Source of the DNA: CAYXDR01 sp046498185
GTDB lineage: Bacteria; Desulfobacterota; DSM-4660; Desulfatiglandales; Desulfatiglandaceae
Assembly (NCBI GenBank): GCA_046498185.1
Contig: JAWOBE010000196.1
Span: 1 to 61,118, forward strand
DNA: 61,118 bases
Direction of reading: 5' to 3'
Shown here: positions 8,891-16,675 of the stretch, piece after piece
Position numbering within the stretch: the stretch's first letter is position 1
Layout: each line of letters begins with the position of its first letter
Made by a program: the position numbers and the translations under genes
Notes under the pieces: model-generated
Database searches by the model: none
The model's input: the letters and a program-made list of their open reading frames with translations, nothing else
Told to the model about the DNA's origin: nothing

Positions 8891-9730
8891 TTAATCCTTC
8901 CGGGAAGGAATATTTAAAATAGCACGAGCTTCAGCAGGTGAAGCCACCTTTCGCTGGAGAAGACCGGCAAGCTCCACCACCCTCTCCACGAACCGCGCAT
9001 TGCTGTCAGCCTTTACGCCCCGCTCAAGATAAATATTGTCCTCGAAACCGACCCTCACGTGCCCCCCCATCAACAAGGCATGAGTGTTAAGAGGCAACTG
9101 GAGTGGGCCGACACCCAGGGCGGACCACTGCGCCCCGGAAGGCAACCTGCGTTGCATTTCCATCAAAGATTCCAGTGTGCCTTCGATTCCCCATGGCACG
9201 CCCAGACACAGCTGAAAATAAGGCGGATCGTCGATCAGACCCTTCGAAACCAGGTCCTTCGACTGGCGGATATGCCCGATATCAAAGACCTCCATTTCCG
9301 GTTTAACCCCGGCATCCTGCATCGTCTTCGCAGCCAGTTCAACCCACGCGGGCGGATTCTCGAAAACCCTGCCGTCGCGGAAATTCAGGGATCCGACGTC
9401 AAGAGAGCATAAATCGGGGCCCAGCTCCACCGGTATCAATCGCTGCCGACCGATGTCAGGTCCTTTGATATTGAAACCGCTGGTCGTCAAATTGACCAGC
9501 ATATCGCTTTCGGCCCGGATTCGCTCCAGGACCTCCGAAAAAAGCTCGCGGGCAAAAGCGGGGGTCCCTGTTTCGGGTTCCCGAACATGTATATGAGTTA
9601 TGGCCGCCCCGGCCCGCCAGCTCCGAAGAGCTTCAGCGGCTATCTCCGCGGGCGAGTAGGGTACGCTCGGGTTCTGAGTTTTCATAGGGGCGGAGCCGCA
9701 CACTGCCGCGGTAATAATCAATTTTTCCAA
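8891..9730 (-). CDS. BKACE family beta-keto acid cleavage enzyme (DUF849)
   Basis: A zinc-dependent enzyme that reacts a beta-keto acid with acetyl-CoA to give acetoacetate and a new acyl-CoA, as in 3-keto-5-aminohexanoate cleavage. The start is TTG 9730, after an AGGAAA ribosome site; a longer frame to 9928 would run through the 64-aa gene. The product is 279 aa, normal for the family. The zinc pair THIHVR has His46 and His48, the same positions as in characterised Kce, and the C-terminal block GGHVRVGFEDN holds the family Arg and Glu. Other family hallmarks are NLTTSG and PEMEVFD. BKACE substrates range widely (amino-keto acids, dehydrocarnitine and others), so the actual acid is unknown. 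Neighbours supply the import, oxidation, ligation and thiolysis steps. Confidence 0.93.
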   Translation of the reverse strand: MEKLIITAAVCGSAPMKTQNPSVPYSPAEIAAEALRSWRAGAAITHIHVREPETGTPAFARELFSEVLERIRAESDMLVNLTTSGFNIKGPDIGRQRLIPVELGPDLCSLDVGSLNFRDGRVFENPPAWVELAAKTMQDAGVKPEMEVFDIGHIRQSKDLVSKGLIDDPPYFQLCLGVPWGIEGTLESLMEMQRRLPSGAQWSALGVGPLQLPLNTHALLMGGHVRVGFEDNIYLERGVKADSNARFVERVVELAGLLQRKVASPAEARAILNIPSRKD

Positions 9731-9753
9731 TGTTGTTTCCTTTCCGGTTTGTT

Positions 9754-9948
9754 CTATTTTCGGATTCCTTTTCTGCAAACGCCGCCTTTGCATAGGAAGC
9801 GGAAAAAGGCGATTATGACCGCGCCCCATACCAGCAGCAAAATGAGAAACACATTGTAATGCAGGACGGCGATATGAGAAACTCTGGCTAAATACATCAA
9901 AACCGCAGTGGCAACAACCGGAAGCCACAACATTCCATCCGAAATCAT
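9754..9948 (-). CDS. Small two-helix membrane protein coupled to TRAP permease
   Basis: A 64-aa protein with two predicted membrane helices (about residues 7-27 and 33-55) and a basic C-terminus (CKGGVCRKGIRK). Its ATG overlaps the TGA of the permease gene as ATGA, and a strong GGAGGTGAATCC ribosome site lies inside the permease end, so expression is probably coupled to the transporter. It then runs into the BKACE gene 23 bases on. I do not recognise the family. The second TAXI module has a DUF1850 gene in an analogous accessory role, but the two proteins do not look alike. A transporter accessory subunit is a reasonable inference; no enzymatic motif is visible. Confidence 0.7.
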   Translation of the reverse strand: MISDGMLWLPVVATAVLMYLARVSHIAVLHYNVFLILLLVWGAVIIAFFRFLCKGGVCRKGIRK

Positions 9949-11903
9949 GGATTCACCTCCATTTGTTGAGATTTTGCCACGCTGTGCTTATGCAGCAATA
10001 TCAGAACTACAAAAACAGCTCCGCCCGCAAGATCGGTAAGCTTGTTCGGGTGAAACATCATCAACGCGGCCACAGCCATCCCGATGCGCAGAGGCCAGCC
10101 GACATGCCTTATCATCCAGCCTTCGGTCGTCACAGTCAGCGCGTAAATCCCTCCGAAACCACCGGCCACCGCCATCGCGATACTGAACCAGTCTCCGACG
10201 AAAAGCATAGCCGGGTTGAACACAAATACAAACGGCAGGACGTATTTGGCTATTCCCAAACGGAACGAATGAAAGCCGGTGAGCATCGGAGGAGCGTTGG
10301 CCACACCGGCCGCCGCAAACGAAGCAAGAGCCACCGGAGGTGTTATCGCCGAAACAAGCCCGAAGTAAAAAGCAAACAGATGCGCCGCGATGGGTTCGAC
10401 ACCCATGCTCACCACCGCAGGGATCACGAGGGCCGCCAGGGTGATGTAAACGGCGGTCGTGGTCAGGCCCATTCCCAGGATCAACGACGCAAACATCGTG
10501 AGCACCAGCACCATCACGAGACTTCCACCGGCAAGATCAACCAGCATGGTCGAAAACTTGAGTCCCAGGCCGGAGACGAACACGCAGCCGATTATGATGC
10601 CCGCCGCCGCACAGGCCACGGATACGCTTACAGCCTGACGGGCGCCTTCCTCGAAGGCTGAAAATATCTGCACCGGGCTCATGCGGGTTTCCTTGCGGAT
10701 CATGCTGAGCACCAGGACTGAGACGATCGCGTAGAAAGCCGCCAGCATCGGCGTGTAACCGGCTACCATCAGCACCACGATAAGAATAATCGAAAGAAAG
10801 AGATGTCCGCTTTGTTTAAGTTCGGCCTTCAACTCCGGCAATTCTTCCTTGGATACCGTTCCCAGATTTTTTCTTCGCGCCTCGAAGTGCACCATAACGA
10901 AAATCGAGAAGAAGTAGATGACCGCCGGAATAATGGCGGCTTTGGCAACCTGAAGATACGGCACGTTCAGAAATTCCGCGATCACGAATGCAGCAGCTCC
11001 CATTATCGGCGGCATAATCTGGCCGCCCGACGAAGAACAGGCTTCCACCGCCGCGGCAAAATAGGAGCGGTAACCCACCCGCTTCATCAACGGGATGGTG
11101 AAGCTTCCGGTCGTCACCACGTTGGCAACCGCGGACCCGGAAACCGAAGCCATGAGGCAGGAGCTGACAACAGAAGCCTTTGCGGGGCCGCCCACTTTGC
11201 TGCCGGTAAGCGCCATGGCCACGTTGATGAAAAACCTTCCGGCCCCGGAGCGTACTAGTATCGCCCCGAAAAGAATAAACAGAAATATATAGGTGGCCAT
11301 CACCATCAGCGGGATGCTGTAGACCCCGTTTTCTCTCATGAACTGATAGTCTATGATCGTGAAAAGGTCGCTCGGAGGACCGTAGAATATGCCGAAAAAC
11401 CAGTCGGAGAAAGCCGTCTGAATCAGAAAAAATCCGGCGATGATCACCATGGCCCAGCCCACAGCCCGCCTGGTGGCCTCCAGCAGCAGCAGAAGAAAAA
11501 TGGTGCCGGCCCAGATATCGAGATCCGTAAGATCTCCCTGGCGCTGGATGAATTCGGAGATATCCCAGAGCTTGTAAACCTGGATCGCTATCGTCAAAAA
11601 CACCAGTAGAAGGTCCACCGCAAACCACCGGTTTTTTGGAGCCTTCCAGCTTTGCCTCCCGAGAGGGTTCAGCAGAAAACACAGCACCATGATGAAGGCC
11701 AGATGGGTGGAACGGAATGCATGGGCCTCCAGAGATCCTGCGTATGCAATAAACAGGTGATAGATGGTCAATGAAATTGAAAGCAGGCAGACAGCCAATT
11801 CGACGGGATATTTGAAGACGCTCTGTTCCCGGCGCAAAAGCCATTCCAGGATGCTCTCTTTCTTTACTTCCTGATAGTCAATCTTGTGCTGGATGGCGGA
11901 CAA
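9945..11903 (-). CDS. TRAP transporter fused permease (TAXI type)
   Basis: A 652-aa inner-membrane protein in which the small (4-helix) and large (12-helix) TRAP permease parts are fused, as usual for TAXI systems. It imports an organic acid using an ion gradient, taking the ligand from the TAXI binding protein encoded just upstream. The core motif SGSAVANVVTTGSF and the following PPIMGAAAF are family hallmarks; further helix blocks include GMGLTTTAVYI and TPPVALASFAAAG. It lies 105 bases after the binding-protein gene, with a strong hairpin between, and overlaps the 64-aa gene by ATGA. The substrate is not readable from the permease; operon context suggests a hydroxy, amino or keto acid. Confidence 0.95.
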   Translation of the reverse strand: MSAIQHKIDYQEVKKESILEWLLRREQSVFKYPVELAVCLLSISLTIYHLFIAYAGSLEAHAFRSTHLAFIMVLCFLLNPLGRQSWKAPKNRWFAVDLLLVFLTIAIQVYKLWDISEFIQRQGDLTDLDIWAGTIFLLLLLEATRRAVGWAMVIIAGFFLIQTAFSDWFFGIFYGPPSDLFTIIDYQFMRENGVYSIPLMVMATYIFLFILFGAILVRSGAGRFFINVAMALTGSKVGGPAKASVVSSCLMASVSGSAVANVVTTGSFTIPLMKRVGYRSYFAAAVEACSSSGGQIMPPIMGAAAFVIAEFLNVPYLQVAKAAIIPAVIYFFSIFVMVHFEARRKNLGTVSKEELPELKAELKQSGHLFLSIILIVVLMVAGYTPMLAAFYAIVSVLVLSMIRKETRMSPVQIFSAFEEGARQAVSVSVACAAAGIIIGCVFVSGLGLKFSTMLVDLAGGSLVMVLVLTMFASLILGMGLTTTAVYITLAALVIPAVVSMGVEPIAAHLFAFYFGLVSAITPPVALASFAAAGVANAPPMLTGFHSFRLGIAKYVLPFVFVFNPAMLFVGDWFSIAMAVAGGFGGIYALTVTTEGWMIRHVGWPLRIGMAVAALMMFHPNKLTDLAGGAVFVVLILLHKHSVAKSQQMEVNP

Positions 11904-11962
11904 GGTTCGTCGATCCTTTCCATTGAGGGACTATAGAAAAAAACACAGTCGGGAACCAGGAA

Positions 11963-12007
11963 CTGAACGGGGCACGGGGTGACCGCGGTCCTCCCTGCCC
12001 CGTTCAG
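11963..12007 (-). terminator. Strong intercistronic hairpin after the TAXI binding-protein gene
   Basis: A perfect 12-base inverted repeat (arms 11963-11974 and 11996-12007, CTGAACGGGGCA paired with its complement) encloses a further G+C-rich loop. It begins 2 bases after the binding-protein stop and precedes the permease by about 60 bases. There is no clean T-run on the minus strand, so partial termination or 3' end protection, which raises the binding protein above the permease, is more likely than full termination. Confidence 0.7.
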
Positions 12008-12008
12008 A

Positions 12009-12980
12009 TCATTCGGCTATGCCGATTTCCTTGTAATACTTGAGAGCGCCCGGATGCACCGGAATGGAATTACCCAGAAGCGCCTTCTTCGGATCGGAGT
12101 CTTCTATGGCCTGCTTCTTGACCTGTTTGAGCTCGTCCCAGTGAGCGTAAAGGGTTTTTACGATTTTATAAGCAAGATCGTCGGATACGTTCTTGCTGAT
12201 GATTATATTGGTGACCGTTCCCATCGTCGGAACGTCCTCGTCCAGGCTTTTGTAGGCCTCCTTCGGAATCATTATCGGAGTCAGGCCGGGTTCCAGTTCC
12301 TGAACTTTTTTCTGGTATTCGGGTTCAACACCGAGAAAACGAACGCCGGGCCTGAATTCCAGGTCTATGATCGTAGCCTGGGGGCAGGAAGTAACCGCCA
12401 TATAGGCATCAGAATGCCCGTCTTTCATCAACGCCGCGGAATCGGCATAACCGACAAAACTGACCTTGCCGCCGCCCTTTTTTATGCTGTCGAAGGTAAG
12501 TCCGTACGCTTTGAGGATCAGCTCGGCGATTGCGGTTCCCGTGAATCCAGTCTTGCCGGGAACGATATGCTTATCCTTTAAATCAGCGTAGGATTTGATG
12601 TCGCTTTTTGCCGGCACCACGGTTTGAAAAACGCCGGGGTACAGAGACATCAAATGGCGGACATCTTCGAGTTTCTTGCCTTCGAACTCGCTCAGGCCGT
12701 GATATGCATTGTAGGTGGTGTGAGTATAGCTCCATCCGAGATCCATCCGGCCGCCGCCGACAACCTTGCAATTTCCGACCCCGCCGCCGGGACCGTTCGA
12801 AGTGCTGATGCCCAGTTCTCTTTCCAGGATGTTCATCATGGCCGATCCCAGGGGATACCACGAACCTCCCTCAGGACCTGAAGCCATGCGCAGAAATTTC
12901 TGTTCGGCAGACACCTGTGATGCGGAAAACATAAAACACACCGCCAAGGCCAATAACGCTAACAAATTCAGTTTTTTCAT
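12009..12980 (-). CDS. TAXI family TRAP transporter solute-binding protein
   Basis: A 323-aa periplasmic receptor with a signal peptide (MKKLNLLALLALAVCFMF, cleavage near SAE). The N-terminal motif GPEGGSWYPLGSAMM and the segment GGGVGNCKVVGGGRMDLGW are typical of TAXI proteins, as is the PGKTGFTGTAIAE region. It captures the substrate and delivers it to the fused permease 105 bases downstream. A usual ribosome site (GGGAGGAAC) precedes the ATG. The gene is separated from the stress-protein gene by 167 bases, so it may also have its own promoter, which I could not identify. Confidence 0.94.
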   Translation of the reverse strand: MKKLNLLALLALAVCFMFSASQVSAEQKFLRMASGPEGGSWYPLGSAMMNILERELGISTSNGPGGGVGNCKVVGGGRMDLGWSYTHTTYNAYHGLSEFEGKKLEDVRHLMSLYPGVFQTVVPAKSDIKSYADLKDKHIVPGKTGFTGTAIAELILKAYGLTFDSIKKGGGKVSFVGYADSAALMKDGHSDAYMAVTSCPQATIIDLEFRPGVRFLGVEPEYQKKVQELEPGLTPIMIPKEAYKSLDEDVPTMGTVTNIIISKNVSDDLAYKIVKTLYAHWDELKQVKKQAIEDSDPKKALLGNSIPVHPGALKYYKEIGIAE

Positions 12981-13147
12981 GATGTTCCTCCCTTCTTTAA
13001 ACCTGTTTGATTTAAACCGGCCGGGAGATCAGCAAAAACCAGGAGAGGGGGGGCCGGATACCTCCAGACGGCGCAATCGCGCCGCCCGCCACTGCAACTT
13101 TTTATGTTACATTTGGTATTGCAGGTGCCGCCCGACAAGAAACTTCC

Positions 13148-13618
13148 TTATCGGACAAGCACTAAATTCACGTTCCTGACTGAATTCATAACCTTGTAGG
13201 TGATGCTGCCCATGAAAAATTCCTCGAGAGCCGAATGCCCTTTCCTGCCGATTACCAGGGTGTCGTAATCCCGGCCGGCCTCTTCAATGATGGCACCGGC
13301 GACTCCCTTTTTCTCGGAAACCACCTTTGTAGTGATTCTTTCGCGGTCGAAACCGGCTTCTTCGAGCCTGGCCTTGGCGGATGCCAGGGCATCCTTCAAA
13401 ACCTGTTTCTTCATATCCTCAATCGTACAAAACGCACTCTGTTTGTTACGGAAATAATGGGTGAGACTCGGGCTGTTCATATTACAGATCGAAGCGGTGT
13501 CTGGAACCACGCTCAGAAGAGTAATATCCACATCCCTCGAAAAATATTTATCGATAAAAACGACTCCTCTGGAAGCATTTTCGGAATCGTCGAAGGCCAC
13601 CAGCAGTCTTTTTGACAT
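13148..13618 (-). CDS. Universal stress protein (UspA family, ATP-binding type)
   Basis: A 156-aa cytoplasmic UspA-fold protein. I start it at ATG 13618 (MSKRLLVAFDDS), which has an AAGGGGGG ribosome site; the longer frame adds 16 residues of no family character. The C-terminal GRKGHSALEEFFMGS fits the ATP-binding pattern G-2x-G-9x-G-S exactly. A middle insertion (CNMNSPSLTHYFRNKQSAF) is less usual. Usp genes are commonly found beside TRAP operons, and this one stands directly upstream of the TAXI binding protein on the same strand. A regulatory role for the transporter is possible but not shown. Confidence 0.92.
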   Translation of the reverse strand: MSKRLLVAFDDSENASRGVVFIDKYFSRDVDITLLSVVPDTASICNMNSPSLTHYFRNKQSAFCTIEDMKKQVLKDALASAKARLEEAGFDRERITTKVVSEKKGVAGAIIEEAGRDYDTLVIGRKGHSALEEFFMGSITYKVMNSVRNVNLVLVR

Positions 13619-13698
13619 GGTCCCCCCTTTCTTCGAAAACACTGCGCCAGCCAGCGGTTCTATCAAGACCGGAAAAATCTCACCAAGCGCTCACAAGA

Positions 13699-14127
13699 TC
13701 AACCGGCCGCGCTCAGGGCAACCGCCTTTTGGGGCCTGCTTTTCTTTACAGCATCGGAAAGTGCAAGGTAAAGTGCACCCACAGCCAATTCTGCACAGTG
13801 ATAGTTCTGCGGTGGAAGAGTTTCAAGAAAAACAATCAACTTCTCGGGAGTGACATCCCACGCATCTTCAACAGGCTTACCTTCAACCATCTCGGCCACC
13901 GCGTTTGCACATGCATTCGTATTCATGCACCCGTCTATTTCATAAGATACATTTGAGATTAATTCGTTTCGAAGAGTCAGGAAAAACTCCACCGTGTCTC
14001 CACACACCCCTGTTCGTTTACCATAGGCATCGGCATTTTCAAGCCGCTCCCGCCTGTCTGTTCGAAAAGCCATTTCCAGATATCGCATGGAATGACCCTG
14101 GAAAAAATCAAATCCCTGTTCACTCAT
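13699..14127 (-). CDS. NifU/IscU N-terminal-like iron-sulfur scaffold protein
   Basis: A 142-aa stand-alone scaffold-type protein. The start is ATG 14127 (MSEQGFDFFQ); the upstream extension of the open frame has no homology character. The three cluster cysteines of the family are present: GVCGDTVEF, DGCMNTNAC and YHCAEL. The residue after the first Cys-Gly is Asp, as in IscU. No cysteine desulfurase is nearby. A paralogue lies at 54854-55297. It stands between the stress protein and the two-component regulators on the same strand. A general role in Fe-S cluster handling is likely; partner proteins are unknown. Confidence 0.85.
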   Translation of the reverse strand: MSEQGFDFFQGHSMRYLEMAFRTDRRERLENADAYGKRTGVCGDTVEFFLTLRNELISNVSYEIDGCMNTNACANAVAEMVEGKPVEDAWDVTPEKLIVFLETLPPQNYHCAELAVGALYLALSDAVKKSRPQKAVALSAAG

Positions 14128-14300
14128 GATTAAATTCCACAAAAACTCCGCGTCCCCGAGAAGAGCGCATAAAAAATTACAGATTAACAGAGCATTGAAA
14201 TTTCGATGTGAATGCCGCTTCCTACTGTGCAAGAAGCATAAGCAAAAGGGGCACAGGTGTCAAGAGATGCTCCTGTACCTGTGTCAATAAACAACATCCT

Positions 14301-14954
14301 TTAAGCACGTATCAGGTTCTTTCTTATCGCAAACCTGGTCAACTCCACGACGGAACCTGCTTCGAGTTTTTCCATTATGTTATATTTGTGAGACTCGACT
14401 GTCTTCGGACTTATATTAAGCTTATCGCTTATGCGTTTCACAGAAAGCCCTTCGGCGAGCAATAAAAAAATCTCCTTTTCCCTGGAGCTGAGGAGACTCA
14501 AACCTTCTTTGCGGCCGCAGGCCTCGTCGGTTTCTGATAAATGGTCCTTCAATACACGGCCGACTTTTGCGCCTAAATACAGCCCGCCCCTGGCCACGGC
14601 TGCGACCGCGAATATCAATTCCCCCAGCGGCTCTTCTTTCAGAACATAAGAACCGGCGCCGGCGCGAAGAAAGTCGAGTATATATTCTCTGTCCGAATAC
14701 ATTGAAAAAACAACGACATGAATTTCTGGAACTATCCGCTTAACCTCGACGGTAAAATCCATCCCGTTCATGCCCGGCATGGAAACGTCGGTGATAACAA
14801 TATCCGGCTTCAAAGAACGCACCATTTCAAGCGCCGACACGCCATCGATCGCATCCCCGACCACTTCGAATTCAGGCCGTTCATTCAGAGCGGTTTTCAC
14901 CCCTTCGATTACTACACGATGGTCGTCGAGAATCAAGATTTTCTTCACACCCAT
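14301..14954 (-). CDS. Response regulator, NarL/FixJ family
   Basis: A 217-aa regulator with an N-terminal receiver domain (phospho-acceptor Asp in DIVITDVSMPGMNG, about residue 56; K in the C-terminal SYVLKEE) and a C-terminal LuxR-type HTH (LSSREKEIFLLLAEG, then SPKTVESHKYNIMEKL). It acts as a DNA-binding transcription factor controlled by the histidine kinase whose stop is 1 base upstream. No target sites are known. The nearest divergent genes are resB-ccsA, and downstream on the same strand lies the NifU-like gene, so a redox- or respiration-related signal is conceivable but unproven. Confidence 0.95.
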   Translation of the reverse strand: MGVKKILILDDHRVVIEGVKTALNERPEFEVVGDAIDGVSALEMVRSLKPDIVITDVSMPGMNGMDFTVEVKRIVPEIHVVVFSMYSDREYILDFLRAGAGSYVLKEEPLGELIFAVAAVARGGLYLGAKVGRVLKDHLSETDEACGRKEGLSLLSSREKEIFLLLAEGLSVKRISDKLNISPKTVESHKYNIMEKLEAGSVVELTRFAIRKNLIRA

Positions 14955-14955
14955 T

Positions 14956-16392
14956 CTAACCCTCCACGCCCACAGGAATTTCCGCGCTCAAGTGGGTCCC
15001 CTGTCCAAGGCCGGGTTCCACGGAAAACCTTCCCCCCAATTGTACTGCACGCTCCTCCATTATTAGAAGGCCCAGTGCACGCCGATTTCCGCGCACAGAT
15101 CTCATCACCTCATCCAAATCAAAGCCTGTGCCATTATCTTCAACGCCGATAAGAATAACAGAACCTCTTCGTACCAAATTCACATAAATTTCTTTAGCTC
15201 CCGAATGCTTGATCGCATTGGTAATACCTTCCTGGATGATCCGGTAAGCCGCAAGTTCCGTTTCAGGATTCATCCTTCCCGGTATATTCTTTGTAAATAA
15301 ATGAAGGTTCAACCAGCCCTGGCACCTGAGGTTTTCACAAAGTTCATTGACAGCTGCCACCAGGCCCAGGTCATCAAGAACGCTGGGCCGGAGCCCTGCA
15401 GCAATTCCCTTTACTTCACGGATACTTGTAACCGCTTTTCGCCTTGCTGATTCCAGCCTTTCCAGAATACCCTCTGCCGAGCCCACCTTTTCAATGGCCA
15501 TCTCCAGATCCATTTTCAATGTTGTCAGTGTCTGGCCGATTTGATCATGAAGTTCCATGGCAAAATTACGCCGGTCTTTCTCAAGCAGATTGATCAAATC
15601 CCTTGAAAGTTGTTTCCTTTCCATATGTTCTTTATAAAGAATTTCGTTAGATCTGTGTAATTCAATTTCGGCCCTTTTCTGTTCGGTGATATCCCTGGAA
15701 AAAACAGCCACGCGTTTGACCTTTTCGTCCTTGTCGAAAATCGGGAAAAATTGGTTGTCAAATACGCGACCGTCTACGGTGTTGACAAATCTGACCGGTT
15801 TCCTGCTTTCGAGAACCGCCTCGAACATGGCATCAACGGTTTCATCCGCCCCGAAGGACATCAAATCCCGAGCCCTCCGGCCGATTAATTCTCCGACATC
15901 CCGCCCCATGCGCTGAGCCCATGTTCGGTTGATGTCAAGAATGATCCTATCCCGATCAAGCAGGGCAGCCTTTTCAGAGGTGGCATTAAGAAGCGCTCGC
16001 GCCGTTTCCTCGCTTTCCCGTAACGCTTCAAGTGCAAGTTTTTCTTCGGTGATATCGACAATGATCGCTTCAAGAAACGCATTTTCAGGGTAAAGGCGTC
16101 CGGTGTAACGCAGCCATATCGGTGTACCGTCACGCCTTGTCAACTGCGACTCGACGTTTCTGATTTCAAGATGCTCGAGGCTTGAGGCTATCATGGCTTC
16201 GAGCGCCCCCGGCTCGACAAAATGTTCGGAAAGTTTATACTCCCTCATGAGTGCGAAGCGGTCATAGTAGCCGAACATTTCAGCCACACGATCGTTAGCC
16301 TCTAAAATTCGGCCTTCCGGTATTGAGGTCCGGATAAACCCCACCTGAGCGTGATTGAAAAATGTTCGGAAACGTCCTTCGGCTTCGGCCAT
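14956..16392 (-). CDS. PAS-domain sensor histidine kinase (HisKA_3/NarX type)
   Basis: Cytoplasmic sensor kinase partner of the adjacent NarL-type regulator. I choose ATG 16392 (MAEAEGRFRTFF), with GGGGAG 8 bases before it, giving 478 aa; ATG 16473 is an alternative. The 150-residue N-terminal extension of the open frame looks non-coding. Domains are PAS 1 (about 5-125, with FFNHAQVGFIRT), PAS 2 (about 130-250, with WAQRMGRDVGELIGRRA), a coiled linker, the HisKA_3 helix with the phospho-acceptor His in NFAMELHDQIGQTL, and the HATPase_c domain (VEDNGTGFDLDE). No membrane segment is seen, so it senses an internal signal. No heme- or flavin-binding motif could be assigned. Confidence 0.92.
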   Translation of the reverse strand: MAEAEGRFRTFFNHAQVGFIRTSIPEGRILEANDRVAEMFGYYDRFALMREYKLSEHFVEPGALEAMIASSLEHLEIRNVESQLTRRDGTPIWLRYTGRLYPENAFLEAIIVDITEEKLALEALRESEETARALLNATSEKAALLDRDRIILDINRTWAQRMGRDVGELIGRRARDLMSFGADETVDAMFEAVLESRKPVRFVNTVDGRVFDNQFFPIFDKDEKVKRVAVFSRDITEQKRAEIELHRSNEILYKEHMERKQLSRDLINLLEKDRRNFAMELHDQIGQTLTTLKMDLEMAIEKVGSAEGILERLESARRKAVTSIREVKGIAAGLRPSVLDDLGLVAAVNELCENLRCQGWLNLHLFTKNIPGRMNPETELAAYRIIQEGITNAIKHSGAKEIYVNLVRRGSVILIGVEDNGTGFDLDEVMRSVRGNRRALGLLIMEERAVQLGGRFSVEPGLGQGTHLSAEIPVGVEG

Positions 16393-16675
16393 CTCATCAC
16401 TCCCCTGTTCTCTTCCAGCATTTAAGGGCGAACTCCCAAACCTGACGATCTCGCAAAAAGTCGAAACAACCATGTCCCTCGGGGTCAACTTTAAGTTTAC
16501 CAAAACCCGGACTCGAAAACCAGCTGCCGAAAACGGGGCGACTTGAATTTTGATGTGGCGGAACCGCGAGGGGTGATTATATTTGTTCACGTTTTTCTTT
16601 GCAGCATGTGCAATACATCCGCAAAGCTCAAGATAAAAAAACACCGGTAAAGTACTATACCCTGTAGAGGCCTGT

